Shown piece after piece: positions 11,407 through 20,507 of a DNA stretch of 60,507 nt. Origin of the DNA: Rhodobiaceae bacterium (GTDB lineage Bacteria; Pseudomonadota; Alphaproteobacteria; Rhizobiales; JAKPQE01); assembly GCA_028278505.1 (NCBI GenBank), contig JANQEG010000003.1, forward strand, positions 1 through 60,507, written 5' to 3'. The position numbers and the translations under genes were made by a program. The notes under the pieces are model-generated. The model did no database searches and was not told where the DNA came from. It worked only from the letters and a program-made list of their open reading frames with translations. Within the stretch, counting starts at the first letter, position 1, and every line of letters starts with the position of its first letter.

Positions 11407-11748
11407 TCACCGCACCGAACCGGTGGCGCGCAGGAGATTGAGCACACCGGCGGCAAAACCAAGCAGCAGGAACACGATCATCCCCCAGGGTGACGTATCG
11501 AGCCATTTGTCCAGCGCCCAGCCCAGCGCGGCGCCCACCGCAACGCCCGCGACGAGTTCGCTCGACAGCCGGAAGGCCTGGCCGATCGCCGACATCTTCG
11601 CGGTCGGTTCCTCTCCGTCCGGTCCGCCGGCCTTTTCGTCACGCTGTGAAAGCTGCCGGTCGAGGCGCTGCAACCGTTCGGAAAGTCCGGCTTCGTCGGC
11701 AGGGCGGTCCGTCCCCGAACCATCGTCTTTTGTGCCGTTTCCGTTCAT
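11407..11748 (-). CDS. atpI: ATP synthase protein I (AtpI)
   Basis: The 113-residue protein has a charged, disordered N-terminal half with short heptad-like segments (LSERLQRLDRQLSQRDEK) and two C-terminal hydrophobic segments (ELVAGVAVGAALGWALDKW and WGMIVFLLLGFAAGVLNLL). This is the AtpI/AtpQ-type layout. AtpI proteins help assemble the c-ring. It is the promoter-proximal gene of the Fo operon. Confidence 0.9.
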   Translation of the reverse strand: MNGNGTKDDGSGTDRPADEAGLSERLQRLDRQLSQRDEKAGGPDGEEPTAKMSAIGQAFRLSSELVAGVAVGAALGWALDKWLDTSPWGMIVFLLLGFAAGVLNLLRATGSVR

Positions 11749-11797
11749 CGCCGATCATCCAGCGGCGGCCGGATCGCCCGTCCTTGAAGCCGCGCGC

Positions 11798-11826
11798 ACA
11801 ATAGTTTGTGCCCGGTGGCCTGTCAA
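11798..11826 (-). promoter_or_regulatory. Promoter of the ATP synthase Fo operon
   Basis: On the minus strand TTGACA (11821..11826) is followed after exactly 17 bp by TATTGT (11798..11803), about 50 bp before the atpI start. It is one of the closest matches to the sigma70 consensus in the window. The sequence upstream (about 11845..11890) is AT-rich and could act as an UP element. Confidence 0.65.
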
Positions 11827-11936
11827 GGCAGGCCGCCGACCATTAAGCATTTGAATTATAAATAATTTTAGCGCCTTCAAATGTAACGGCGCGGCACCGC
11901 ACGGAGTTTCGGTGCAGCGCAGCAATCGGGGCCGGG

Positions 11937-14900
11937 TCAGCTCGCTTCGCGGTAGCCCTCCGCCGTCTGCAGATCGACCGAGACGAGCTGGCTGACGCCG
12001 CGCTCCGACATGGTCACGCCGAACAGCCGGTCCATCCGCGACATGGTGATCGGATTGTGGGTGACGATCACGAACCGGGTCTCGGTCAGCCGCGTCATCT
12101 CGTCGACGAGATCGCAGAACCGTTCGACATTGGCATCGTCGAGCGGGGCGTCGACCTCGTCGAGCACGCAGATCGGCGCCGGATTGGTGAGAAACACCGC
12201 AAAGATCAGCGCCAGCGCGGTCAGCGCCTGCTCGCCGCCGGACAGAAGCGTCAGCGTCTGCGGCTTCTTGCCGGGCGGCTTGGCGATGATTTCCAGGCCG
12301 GCCTCGAGCGGATCGTCGGATTCGATCAGCATCAATTGCGCGGTGCCGCCGCCGAACAGCTTGTGAAACAGTTCGCGGAAATGGGCATCGACCCGCTCGA
12401 ACGCCACCAGCAGCCGCTCGCGGCCCTCCCGGTCGAGGCTCTGTATGCCCTGGCGCAGCCGGCGGATCGCCTCCACCAGATCGTCGCGCTCGCCGATCAT
12501 GGCGTCGCGGCGGGCGGCGATCTCGCGCGCCTCCTCGTCGGCGCGAAGATTGACGCCGCCGAGCCGTTCCCGCTCGAGCCGCAGCCGCTCAAGCCGGGTC
12601 TCCACCGCATCGACGGCGGGCAGCGTCTCGACATCGTCGAGGCCGGCGAGCGACCGTGTCTCGTGCGGGGCGACGTCGAGCGCCTCGGCGATCCGCTGCT
12701 CGATGTCGGTCCGGCGTTCGGCCGCTGCCGTCAGCCGCTCTTCGGCGCGCGCCTGGCCTTCCTTGGCTTCGGCGAGCGCGGTCAGCGCGACGGCGGCGGC
12801 GCGGTCGGCCTCGGCGCGCCGGCTCTCGGCGGCGGCAAGCAGATCGGCGGCGTCCTGGCGCGCCTTTTCCGCAACACCGATGTCATCGAGAAGCCGGCGC
12901 CGGCGCTGGTCGATCTCGTCGGGCAGGTCGGCGAGCCGGGCCCGCTCCTGTTCGGCCTCGGCGCGCCTGGTCGAAAGCGTGGCGATATGGCTTTCCGCAT
13001 TGGCAATCCGCGCCTGCCAGTTGGCCCGGTCGCGGGCGATCGCCGCGACCCGTTCGCCGCGCAGCTTGGCCTCGCGCTGCAGCCCGTCGGCGGCGGCCCG
13101 CGCCTCCGCGTCGGCGGCCCGGTCGGTCTCCACCTTTGCGCGCAACTCCTCCAGCCTTGTCTTGAACGCGGACGGGTCCGGCGCCTCGGCCAGCGCCTTT
13201 TCGGCCGCAGCCCCGGTCCGTTCGGCCTCGGCGATCGCCTCGTCCATGCGCCCTTCCGCGTCCTCGATCGCCATCATCCGGGCGTTGAGTTCGCCGGACT
13301 GTCTTTCGGCGGCCGAGAGCGCTTCGCGGGCTTCGGCCAGCGCCGTCTGGGTGGCGCGCCAGTGTTCGCGGCATTCCCGCTCGTGGCCGATGGCGGCCTC
13401 GACCGCGGTCTGCAGCGACTGAACGCGTTGGCGCAGATCGTCGCGTTCACCAACGGCGCGCGACTGGGCTGCGGCGATCTCGTCGAGCCGGTTCTTCTGC
13501 GCCAGCCGCTGGGTCGCCGCGGTGGGCGCATCGGCGCTGGCAACGAAGCCGTCCCAGCGCCACAGATCGCCCTCGCGCGAAACCAGCCTCTGGCCGGGCA
13601 TGAGCAGCGATTGCAGGCCGGCGCCGTCGCGCCGATCGACGAGCCCGATCTGCTGCAGCCGCCGGGCGAGCGCCGGCGGCGCGGTGACGTGGTCATTGAG
13701 AGAGTCGACGCCTTCGGGCAGCGCCGGATCGGTCGGCAGCGGCAGGGCGCCCGCCCAATGGGCCGGCGCCGCGGCGTCGAGCGCGGCGTTGAGGTCGTCC
13801 CCGAGCGCAGCACCGAGCGCCGCTTCGAAGCCGGGCGCGACCTTGACCGCATCGATCACCGGCCGGAACGCGGCCCTATCGTCGCTGCCGAGCACCCGCC
13901 GCAGCGTCTCGGCCTCGGCCTCCAGCCGCTCGGCGTGGCGCTCGGCCTCGGCGAGCAGCGGCCGCGCCGCCGCCTCCGCGTCCCGGGCCGCGGCCGCCGC
14001 CGCCTCGGCATCGCCTGCTGCCGCCTCGGCGGTGGCAAGCGCACTCTCGGCCTCGTTGACGGCGGTGTTGAGGGCGCCGTGATCGGCGCGCTCGGCGATC
14101 TTCGCTTCGATCGCAGCCCGGTTTTCGCGCAGCGCCTGCCGCTCCCGGTCGAGCCGGGCGAGACGGGTGGCGGTGTCCCGGGCGGCGTTTTCAAGCTGCC
14201 GCCGCTCGGCCTCGATTTCGGCCGCCTCGGCGGTGGCGCGGCCGAACGCCGCCTCGCTTTCGGCGAGCGCCGCGCCGGTCTCCGTGCGCCGGGCCTCGGC
14301 CTCGGCTTCGCGCCCCGCCGCGCCGTCGACTTCGGCCTTCAGCCAGCTTTCCTCCTCGGTCAGCCGTTCGAGCACCGACTGGTTTTCGCTAATCAGGCTC
14401 TGCTCGCGGTCGAGATCGTGGCCGAACTGCTCCAGCCGCCGGTCGAGGTCGGCGAGGCGGTGGCGCGCCTGCGCCTCCTCGGCGTCGAGCGCATTGCGGG
14501 TCAACGTCAGCTTCTGCAGGGCCGCGGCCGCCCGCGCCTCGCCGTCGCGGAGCGGCGGCAATTCGTGCCCGGCCACCGCCTGGTCGCGCGCCGCGGCGGC
14601 CTGGGCACCGGCCCGTTCGGCGACGATGCCGCGCGCCGCCGTCAGCGCCTGTTCCGCCTCGCCCGCCTGGTCGCAGGCGGCGCGCCAGCGCAAATGCAGG
14701 AGCGTTGCTTCGGCGCGGCGGATTTCGCCCGACAGATTGCGGTAGCGCGTCGCCTGGCGGGCCTGGCGCTTCAGCCCGTCGAGATGGCTTTCGATTTCGG
14801 TGAGCACGTCTTCGAGGCGGTCGAGATTCTGCTCCGCGCCGCGCAGCCGCAGCTCCGCCTCGTGGCGGCGCCCGTGCAGGCCGGTAATGCCCGCCGCCTC

Positions 14901-15395
14901 TTCGAGAATGGCGCGGCGCGCCTGCGGCTTGGCGGCGATGAGTTCGCCGATCTGGCCCTGGCGCACCAGCGACGGCGAGCGGGCGCCGGTCGAGGCGTCG
15001 GCGAACAGCAAGTGCACGTCGCGGGCGCGCACCTCGCGGCCGTTGACCCGGTAGGTGGAGCCGGATTCGCGCTCGATCCGCCGCGACACTTCGAGCGTTT
15101 CCAGATCGTTGAAGGCGGACGGTGCGCTGCGGTCGGCATTGTCAAGGGTGACGACGACCTCGGCGGTGTTGCGCGCCGGCCGGTTGAGCGAGCCGGAGAA
15201 GATCACCTCGTCCATGCCGGCCGCGCGCATGGCCTTATAGGAGCTTTCGCCCATCACCCAGCGCAGCGCCTCGACCAGATTCGACTTGCCGCAGCCATTC
15301 GGCCCGACAATGCCGGTCAGGCCCGGCTCCATCAGGAATTCGCCCGGGTCGACGAAGGATTTGAATCCGGAAAGCCGGAGTTTGACGAACTTCAC
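11937..15395 (-). CDS. smc: Chromosome segregation protein SMC
   Basis: This 1152-residue protein is the ATPase arm of the bacterial condensin complex. The N-terminal head has a Walker A in VGPNGCGKSNLVEALRW (residues ~30-45) and a family marker VMGESSYKAMR. Two very long coiled coils rich in Ala/Glu/Arg flank a hinge around residues 480-600. The C-terminal head has the ABC signature LLSGGEQALTALAL and a Walker B in ICVLDEVDAPLDD. The length is normal. The gene for the DsbA-like protein lies 45 bp upstream on the same strand, an arrangement common in rhizobia. Confidence 0.97.
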   Translation of the reverse strand: MKFVKLRLSGFKSFVDPGEFLMEPGLTGIVGPNGCGKSNLVEALRWVMGESSYKAMRAAGMDEVIFSGSLNRPARNTAEVVVTLDNADRSAPSAFNDLETLEVSRRIERESGSTYRVNGREVRARDVHLLFADASTGARSPSLVRQGQIGELIAAKPQARRAILEEAAGITGLHGRRHEAELRLRGAEQNLDRLEDVLTEIESHLDGLKRQARQATRYRNLSGEIRRAEATLLHLRWRAACDQAGEAEQALTAARGIVAERAGAQAAAARDQAVAGHELPPLRDGEARAAAALQKLTLTRNALDAEEAQARHRLADLDRRLEQFGHDLDREQSLISENQSVLERLTEEESWLKAEVDGAAGREAEAEARRTETGAALAESEAAFGRATAEAAEIEAERRQLENAARDTATRLARLDRERQALRENRAAIEAKIAERADHGALNTAVNEAESALATAEAAAGDAEAAAAAARDAEAAARPLLAEAERHAERLEAEAETLRRVLGSDDRAAFRPVIDAVKVAPGFEAALGAALGDDLNAALDAAAPAHWAGALPLPTDPALPEGVDSLNDHVTAPPALARRLQQIGLVDRRDGAGLQSLLMPGQRLVSREGDLWRWDGFVASADAPTAATQRLAQKNRLDEIAAAQSRAVGERDDLRQRVQSLQTAVEAAIGHERECREHWRATQTALAEAREALSAAERQSGELNARMMAIEDAEGRMDEAIAEAERTGAAAEKALAEAPDPSAFKTRLEELRAKVETDRAADAEARAAADGLQREAKLRGERVAAIARDRANWQARIANAESHIATLSTRRAEAEQERARLADLPDEIDQRRRRLLDDIGVAEKARQDAADLLAAAESRRAEADRAAAVALTALAEAKEGQARAEERLTAAAERRTDIEQRIAEALDVAPHETRSLAGLDDVETLPAVDAVETRLERLRLERERLGGVNLRADEEAREIAARRDAMIGERDDLVEAIRRLRQGIQSLDREGRERLLVAFERVDAHFRELFHKLFGGGTAQLMLIESDDPLEAGLEIIAKPPGKKPQTLTLLSGGEQALTALALIFAVFLTNPAPICVLDEVDAPLDDANVERFCDLVDEMTRLTETRFVIVTHNPITMSRMDRLFGVTMSERGVSQLVSVDLQTAEGYREAS

Positions 15396-15440
15396 CGGCC
15401 GGCCCCCCGCTCATCACCGGGGCCGGGGATTTCACGCCTG

Positions 15441-16076
15441 TCAGTCGAGATGCGGGTCCAGTTCCGCCGCAAACTCCTCAATCGTCCGTGCTCCCCGCAT
15501 CACTTCGCCGTTGATGAAGAAGGTCGGTGTCGACCTAATCCCGAACTTCTCCTCGGCGCGTTGCCTGACCGATGTCAGTCCGTCGAGCAATTCCTGATTC
15601 GTCAAGCATGCCTCGAAAGACTCCTGTGTAAAACCGACCTGTTTGGCGATCGTCAGCAGCGCATCGGCCGGCTTGTCGCTGTAGGCCCAGGTCCTCTGCT
15701 GCTCGTAGAGCAGCGACAGGAAATCGAAAAATCTGTCGTCCGGCGCGCAGCGCGCCAGCATGGCCGCGCCCATGGCCAGCGGATTGAGCGGGAAATCCCG
15801 GTAGATGTAGCGGATCTTGCCGGTGTCGATATAGTCCCTTTTCAGGGCACCGAAGGTATCGACATGAAAATTGCCGCAATGACTGCAGGTGAGCGAGGCG
15901 TATTCGACGACCGTCACCTCGGCGTCTTCGCTGCCGAGCACCTTTTCGGGCAGCTTGCCGGGTGCATGAAGCTCGTCGATCGGATAGCTCTCGGCCGCGG
16001 CCGGACCGGCGATGAACGGCAGCGCGGCGATGATCACGGCGGCGGCTATTCTCTGGAACGTTCTATTCGGGGACAC
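15441..16076 (-). CDS. DsbA-family thiol:disulfide oxidoreductase, exported
   Basis: From the GTG at 16076 the product is 211 residues, with a typical signal peptide (FQRIAAAVIIAALPFIAGPAAAE). A thioredoxin-fold domain follows with the active site CSHC in ASLTCSHCGNFH, the inserted helical domain, and the cis-proline in IRSTPTFFINGE. The GTG start follows AGGA at suitable spacing. ATGs at 16142 and 16178 are in frame but would bury the signal peptide. It probably acts in the periplasm as a thiol oxidase or isomerase. smc follows on the same strand. Confidence 0.9.
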   Translation of the reverse strand: MSPNRTFQRIAAAVIIAALPFIAGPAAAESYPIDELHAPGKLPEKVLGSEDAEVTVVEYASLTCSHCGNFHVDTFGALKRDYIDTGKIRYIYRDFPLNPLAMGAAMLARCAPDDRFFDFLSLLYEQQRTWAYSDKPADALLTIAKQVGFTQESFEACLTNQELLDGLTSVRQRAEEKFGIRSTPTFFINGEVMRGARTIEEFAAELDPHLD

Positions 16077-16191
16077 GTCGGTTTTCCTGTCTTCGGGGAA
16101 ACGGCTTCCGGCACGCCGGTTGAACCCGCTCAACCTAGCCATTTCTGAGCAAGACTGCACCGGAAAATGCGGCAACACTGGGATAGCACTC

Positions 16192-16734
16192 TCACGATTT
16201 CGTCAAGTGCTCGGCGCGCACGGCGCGGCCGAGCCGGGTCAGCGCCGCGCGCAGGTCGTCATCGTCAATGGCGCGCAGTTTCTCCGCCAGCGCCGCCTCG
16301 TCGGCGGCCGCTAACGGCTCGATCTTGCGCCGCTGTTTGGGCGCGCTGCGCACGATCGGCCGCTGCAAAATTTTGATGCGGCCGATCGCCGGATAGCCGA
16401 GGAAGATGTTGACCCGCTCGATGATGCGCGGCGCGTCCTGCTGCACGAAGAGGGCGTGCGCGCCGGCGACCCTGAGCACCAACGTTGCCGCCTCCTGTCC
16501 GGCGTCCGGATCGTCGATCCGCCGCGGCCACAAAATTCCGTCCGGCTCGCATTGAAGCGCTCGTTCGGCGCCGACGATTTCGGCCCACCAGGTGATGAGC
16601 TCGGCGCCGGCAAAGCCGCGCCGGCGGCAGAGATCGCCGATCGCGCCGGGCACGAGGTCGGCGACGCTGACCGGGCCGCGCCGTTTCTTTTTCCCGGAAG
16701 GCTGCGAGGGGGCTTTCGCCCGGTTGTCGCCCAT
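16192..16734 (-). CDS. DUF721/DciA-like protein
   Basis: The 180-residue protein has the DUF721 pattern of a WW-containing domain (ELITWWAEIVG) followed by a conserved segment with GAHALFVQQDAPRIIERVN, the single-strand nucleic-acid-binding KH-like fold described for DciA helicase loaders. A basic, low-complexity N-terminus precedes it and a charged C-terminal tail ends it. The ATG at 16734 follows AAGGAGAA. DciA proteins load the replicative helicase in bacteria that lack DnaC, and that is inferred here only from family resemblance. It faces mutY head to head. Confidence 0.8.
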   Translation of the reverse strand: MGDNRAKAPSQPSGKKKRRGPVSVADLVPGAIGDLCRRRGFAGAELITWWAEIVGAERALQCEPDGILWPRRIDDPDAGQEAATLVLRVAGAHALFVQQDAPRIIERVNIFLGYPAIGRIKILQRPIVRSAPKQRRKIEPLAAADEAALAEKLRAIDDDDLRAALTRLGRAVRAEHLTKS

Positions 16735-16820
16735 CGGCGGATTTTCTCCTTGACCGGAATCGGGGCAGCGGTTTCGCTTTGCAGATGCTTCAGCGCAGCC
16801 GGCCAACGGATACAAGCCTA

Positions 16821-16869
16821 AAGCGTATTCCCGAAAAGTGGAAACCGGTTTTCGGATAAGAATACGCTT
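16821..16869. repeat. Rhizobiales-type intergenic palindrome
   Basis: Outer arms AAGCGTATTC (16821..16830) and GAATACGCTT (16860..16869) are perfect inverse complements. Inner arms CCGAAAA (16831..16837) and TTTTCGG (16849..16855) also pair, around GTGGAAACCGG. This arrangement is recognisable as a short palindrome repeated many times between genes in Rhizobiales genomes. It lies between the divergent DciA-like and mutY genes, inside their shared control region. Confidence 0.75.
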
Positions 16870-16881
16870 CAAAAAAAAAGA

Positions 16882-17991
16882 GTGAGCACTTTGAGTGAGT
16901 TCGAAAAAACGAAAAGTGCTCATTCACGCCCGGCCGGTCCTGCAAAGGCCGGCGGCGACGCCGGTCGCCTGCTCGCCTGGTACGACAGACACGCCCGCGA
17001 CCTGCCCTGGCGCGTCGGGCCGGCCGATCGCCGCGCCGGCCGCCGCGCCGATCCCTACCGGGTCTGGCTGAGCGAGATCATGCTGCAGCAGACGACGGTC
17101 GCCGCGGTTCGGGACTATTATGCGAACTTCCTCCGGCTGTGGCCGGACGTCGCCGCGCTGGCCGCCGCCGACGACCACGCGGTGATGAAGGCCTGGGCCG
17201 GGCTCGGCTATTATGCGCGCGCCCGCAACCTCCTGAAATGCGCCCGGACGATCGTCGCCGACCATGGCGGGCGGTTTCCGCAAAGCGCTGCGGCGCTTGA
17301 ACGCCTGCCCGGCATCGGGCTCTATACGGCAGCCGCGATCGCGGCGATCGCCTATGACGAACCGGTCGCCGTCATCGACGGCAATGTCGAGCGGGTGATG
17401 GCCCGGCATGGGGCGCTGGAGGTGCCGCTGCCGGCCGCCAAGCTGCTCATCAGGGAAAGGGTGGCGGCGCTGATCCCCGCCGACCGGCCGGGCGATTTCG
17501 CCCAAGGCCTGATGGATCTGGGCGCCACGATCTGCGCCCCGAAACGCACGCTCTGCAATGCCTGTCCGTGGGCGGTAAGCTGTGCCGGCCGCCGCGCCGG
17601 CGATCCTTTGCGGTTTCCGCTAAAGGCGCCGAAACCGCAAAAGCCGACCCGTTTCGGCATCGCCTATGTCGCTGTCCGCGCCGACGGCGCGGTGCTCCTG
17701 CGCCGCCGCCCGCCGCGCGGCCTGCTCGGCGGCATGAGCGAGGTGCCGGGCAGCGACTGGGGACCGGACCGCGCCGCGCCGGCGCCGCCCTTTGCCGCGG
17801 ACTGGCGCCCGGCCGGCGAGGTCACCCACACCTTTTCCCATTTTCACCTGCTGCTTGAGGTTCATCGCGCCGAGATGGCGACAAAAACAAGGGCCATCGC
17901 CGGTGGCTGGTGGAGCCGGCCGGAGGCGCTTGCGGGCGAGGCGCTGCCGAGCGTCATGCGCAAGGTGCTGCGCGCCGCGAAGGTGATGTGA
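16882..17991 (+). CDS. mutY: A/G-specific adenine glycosylase
   Basis: MutY removes adenine mispaired with 8-oxoguanine. The 369-residue protein has the helix-hairpin-helix LERLPGIGLYTAAAIAA with the catalytic aspartate in AVIDGNVERVMAR. The [4Fe-4S] ligands have the pattern C-x6-C-x2-C-x5-C (CAPKRTLCNACPWAVSC), and a C-terminal NUDIX-like recognition domain begins near residue 245. The GTG at 16882 gives an N-terminal tail of about 25 residues before the conserved LLAWYDRHARDLPWR. A later start is possible, as no strong Shine-Dalgarno is visible. Confidence 0.95.
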   Translation: MSTLSEFEKTKSAHSRPAGPAKAGGDAGRLLAWYDRHARDLPWRVGPADRRAGRRADPYRVWLSEIMLQQTTVAAVRDYYANFLRLWPDVAALAAADDHAVMKAWAGLGYYARARNLLKCARTIVADHGGRFPQSAAALERLPGIGLYTAAAIAAIAYDEPVAVIDGNVERVMARHGALEVPLPAAKLLIRERVAALIPADRPGDFAQGLMDLGATICAPKRTLCNACPWAVSCAGRRAGDPLRFPLKAPKPQKPTRFGIAYVAVRADGAVLLRRRPPRGLLGGMSEVPGSDWGPDRAAPAPPFAADWRPAGEVTHTFSHFHLLLEVHRAEMATKTRAIAGGWWSRPEALAGEALPSVMRKVLRAAKVM

Positions 17992-18177
17992 GCCGCTGCG
18001 TGCATCATGTCGGTGCCGCGGTGCCCGGCCCATCGCCGATCCGCCGGGCACCGCAGCACCGACAGGACAGCCATTCGCAACAAAGGCTGGACAGGTTCCG
18101 CCAAAACTTCATTATCGCAAGCCAGTCCGTTTCCCCTGCCGCCGCTTCCCTCGCGGCGCCTGCCGAAAGCGATAGTG

Positions 18178-19401
18178 ATGGCCCAGCAACTCCGCGACGT
18201 GCCGGTCTGGCGTTCGGTTCCGGTCATCATCGTCGCCGGCTGCCTGATCGCCATGCTGTCTTTCGGGCCGCGGGCCTCGCTCGGCCTGTTTCTGGCGCCG
18301 ATGACCGAGGCGCGCGGCTGGTCGCGCGAGGCGTTCGCGCTGGCGCTCGCCATTCAGAACCTGATGTGGGGCGCCGGCCAGCCGATTTTCGGAGCGATCG
18401 CCGACCGCTGGGGCACCGCCCGCGTGCTCACTTTCGGCGCCGTCATCTATGCGCTCGGCCTTTACGGCATGGCTTATGCGGAAAACCCGCTCTGGCTCCA
18501 TGTGTGGGCCGGCGTGGCGGTCGGGCTCGGCATGGCGGCGGCGTCGTTCTCGCTGGTGCTGGCCGCCTTCGGCCGCAGCGTCAGCCCGGCCAAACGCACG
18601 GTTGCCTTCGGCATCGGCACGGCGGCCGGGTCGTTCGGCCAGTTCCTGTTCGCCCCGCTCGGCCAGGCCTTTATCGAGAATTTCGGCTGGCTGCAGGCGC
18701 TCGTCATCATGGCGGTGCTGGTTTTGTCGATCATCCCGCTCTCCGTGGCGCTGATCGGCAAGCCGGAACCGAGCGGCGCGACCGGGCCGGAACAGTCGAT
18801 CCTCGACGCGCTTGGCGAAGCCTTCGCCCATCGCAGCTATGTCCTGCTGGTCTTCGGCTTTTTCGTCTGCGGCTTCCACGTCGCCTTCATCGCCGTGCAC
18901 CTGCCGCCCTTCATCACCGATGTCGGCATCGATGCCCGCTGGGGCGCCTGGGCGATCGCCATTATCGGCCTTTTCAACATCATCGGCTCGTTCGCCTCGG
19001 GCATCATCTCCGGGCGCTATTCGAAACCCTATGTCCTGTCGCTGATCTATTTTCTGCGCGCAATCGTCTTCGCGCTCTTCGTGCTGCTGCCGCCGACCCC
19101 GCTGACGATCCTCGTCTTTTCCGCGACGCTCGGCCTGTTGTGGCTGTCGACGGTGCCGCCGACTTCGGCGCTGGTCGCCATCATGTTCGGCCCGCGCTAT
19201 ATGGCGACCCTGTTCGGCTTCGTCTTCTTCTCCCACCAGATCGGCGCCTTTCTCGGCGTCTGGCTCGGCGGCCGGCTCTACGACACGACCGGCTCCTACG
19301 ATGTGGTGTGGTGGCTGTCGGTGGCGCTCGGCGTTTTTGCCGCGATCGTCCATTGGCCGATCCAGGAACGCCCGGTGCCGCGGCTCGAGGCGGCTGAGTA
19401 A
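18178..19401 (+). CDS. Major facilitator superfamily transporter
   Basis: The 407-residue membrane protein has twelve predicted hydrophobic segments and the MFS loop motif GAIADRWGTARVLTFG between helices 2 and 3. The N-terminal half (MLSFGPRASLGLFLAPMTEARGWSREAF) resembles the monocarboxylate/oxalate-formate group. The frame is open for 57 codons upstream, but that part is not hydrophobic and looks intergenic, so the ATG at 18178 is chosen. The substrate cannot be told from the sequence. It converges with the methyltransferase gene, with two bases between them. Confidence 0.88.
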   Translation: MAQQLRDVPVWRSVPVIIVAGCLIAMLSFGPRASLGLFLAPMTEARGWSREAFALALAIQNLMWGAGQPIFGAIADRWGTARVLTFGAVIYALGLYGMAYAENPLWLHVWAGVAVGLGMAAASFSLVLAAFGRSVSPAKRTVAFGIGTAAGSFGQFLFAPLGQAFIENFGWLQALVIMAVLVLSIIPLSVALIGKPEPSGATGPEQSILDALGEAFAHRSYVLLVFGFFVCGFHVAFIAVHLPPFITDVGIDARWGAWAIAIIGLFNIIGSFASGIISGRYSKPYVLSLIYFLRAIVFALFVLLPPTPLTILVFSATLGLLWLSTVPPTSALVAIMFGPRYMATLFGFVFFSHQIGAFLGVWLGGRLYDTTGSYDVVWWLSVALGVFAAIVHWPIQERPVPRLEAAE

Positions 19402-19403
19402 CG

Positions 19404-20471
19404 TCAGTTGCGCGTGAACGCGGCGATCTTCGACAGGAACGCGGTCCGATCGGACAGGGCCGAAAAGCCCCGGCGCGCAAACAGCCGGCCGAGATCGTCA
19501 TTGAGATAGCCGGCGTAATAGGGCTCGTGGAAGAGCTGCGGGAACAGTTCCAGAAGCCCGTCGTAGTCCGGCCGGTCGCCGCTCTGCAGCGAATCGACGA
19601 TCACGACGAGCCCGCCCGGCTTCAGCACCCGGGCGATTTCGCCGGCGACCGCGCGGCGGATTTTCGGCGGCAGCTCGTGAAACAGATAGCTGACGCTGAC
19701 AAGGTCGAGGCTTGCATCGGCGAACGGCAGCGCCTCGGCGGCGGCCAGCAGCGGAGCAAAGGTCGGTCGGTCGTCGAGCCGGCGCCGCGCTTCGCCGAGA
19801 TAGGCCTCCGACAGATCGACGCCGGTCAGCTTCAGCCGCGGATAGGCGGCAAGCAGTTCCCTGGCAAAGCTGCCGGTGCCGGTGCCGAGATCGGCCGCTT
19901 TCAATCGGCGCTGGTCGCGCCCGGCGATCCAGGTCGCCACCGGCACCAGGCCCTGGCGGCGCATCGCCGGCGTTGCCCCGGTAAACAGCACCTCGACCTG
20001 GTGATCGTAGATCGCGGCTGATTCCGGGCTGGTCCAGCCGTCGGTCTGGAAGTGGAAATTCTGCAGCCAGTAGCGCGGCCGCTTGCCGCGCAAATCGCTC
20101 TTGGCCGGATCCTGGTGCGTGCCCTCGACCCGGCGCCGGCTGACCGCCTCGACATCGGCGAAAAAGGCGCGGGTGGTGGCGAGGACCGCGGCCGGGTCGT
20201 TCGGCAGATCGTCGGGCAGCGGATAGCGCCCGGCCTCGGCATTGGCGAGGTCGCGGCGGTGCAGGCGGGCGATGTCGGCGAGCATTTCCGCCTCGCCCGG
20301 CACCCGCCCGGCGGGCTTTGCGACCCTGGGGCGGACGAGGTCGTTTTTCTCCTCGAAGCGGCGCACATATCGCTTCATGGCGAAGCTCTCGCCGGCGAAC
20401 CATGCGGTGCGCAGGGCAGCACCGGCCGCAAACCGGCCGCGCTTGGTCCATCTCTCTATCGCCGTTTCCAT
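19404..20471 (-). CDS. SAM-dependent methyltransferase, class I
   Basis: The 355-residue protein has an N-terminal extension of about 190 residues of unknown role (GKRPRYWLQNFHFQTDGW) before a Rossmann-type methyltransferase domain. That domain carries the SAM-binding motif I DLGTGTGSFARELL, the acidic loop GVDLSEAYLGEAR and the post-motif SVSYLFHELPP. The substrate is unknown. It lies 36 bp after tlyA on the same strand, so the two may be co-transcribed. Confidence 0.85.
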   Translation of the reverse strand: METAIERWTKRGRFAAGAALRTAWFAGESFAMKRYVRRFEEKNDLVRPRVAKPAGRVPGEAEMLADIARLHRRDLANAEAGRYPLPDDLPNDPAAVLATTRAFFADVEAVSRRRVEGTHQDPAKSDLRGKRPRYWLQNFHFQTDGWTSPESAAIYDHQVEVLFTGATPAMRRQGLVPVATWIAGRDQRRLKAADLGTGTGSFARELLAAYPRLKLTGVDLSEAYLGEARRRLDDRPTFAPLLAAAEALPFADASLDLVSVSYLFHELPPKIRRAVAGEIARVLKPGGLVVIVDSLQSGDRPDYDGLLELFPQLFHEPYYAGYLNDDLGRLFARRGFSALSDRTAFLSKIAAFTRN

Positions 20472-20507
20472 CGCCGCTTCACGCTTTCCTCCGGCCCGCC
20501 GCCGCCA

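Noticed and set aside
12057-16148. Open frame of 1363 codons on the plus strand
   Set aside because: It is antisense to smc and the DsbA-like gene and is a by-product of high GC; the product has no recognisable domain while the opposite strand encodes complete conserved proteins.
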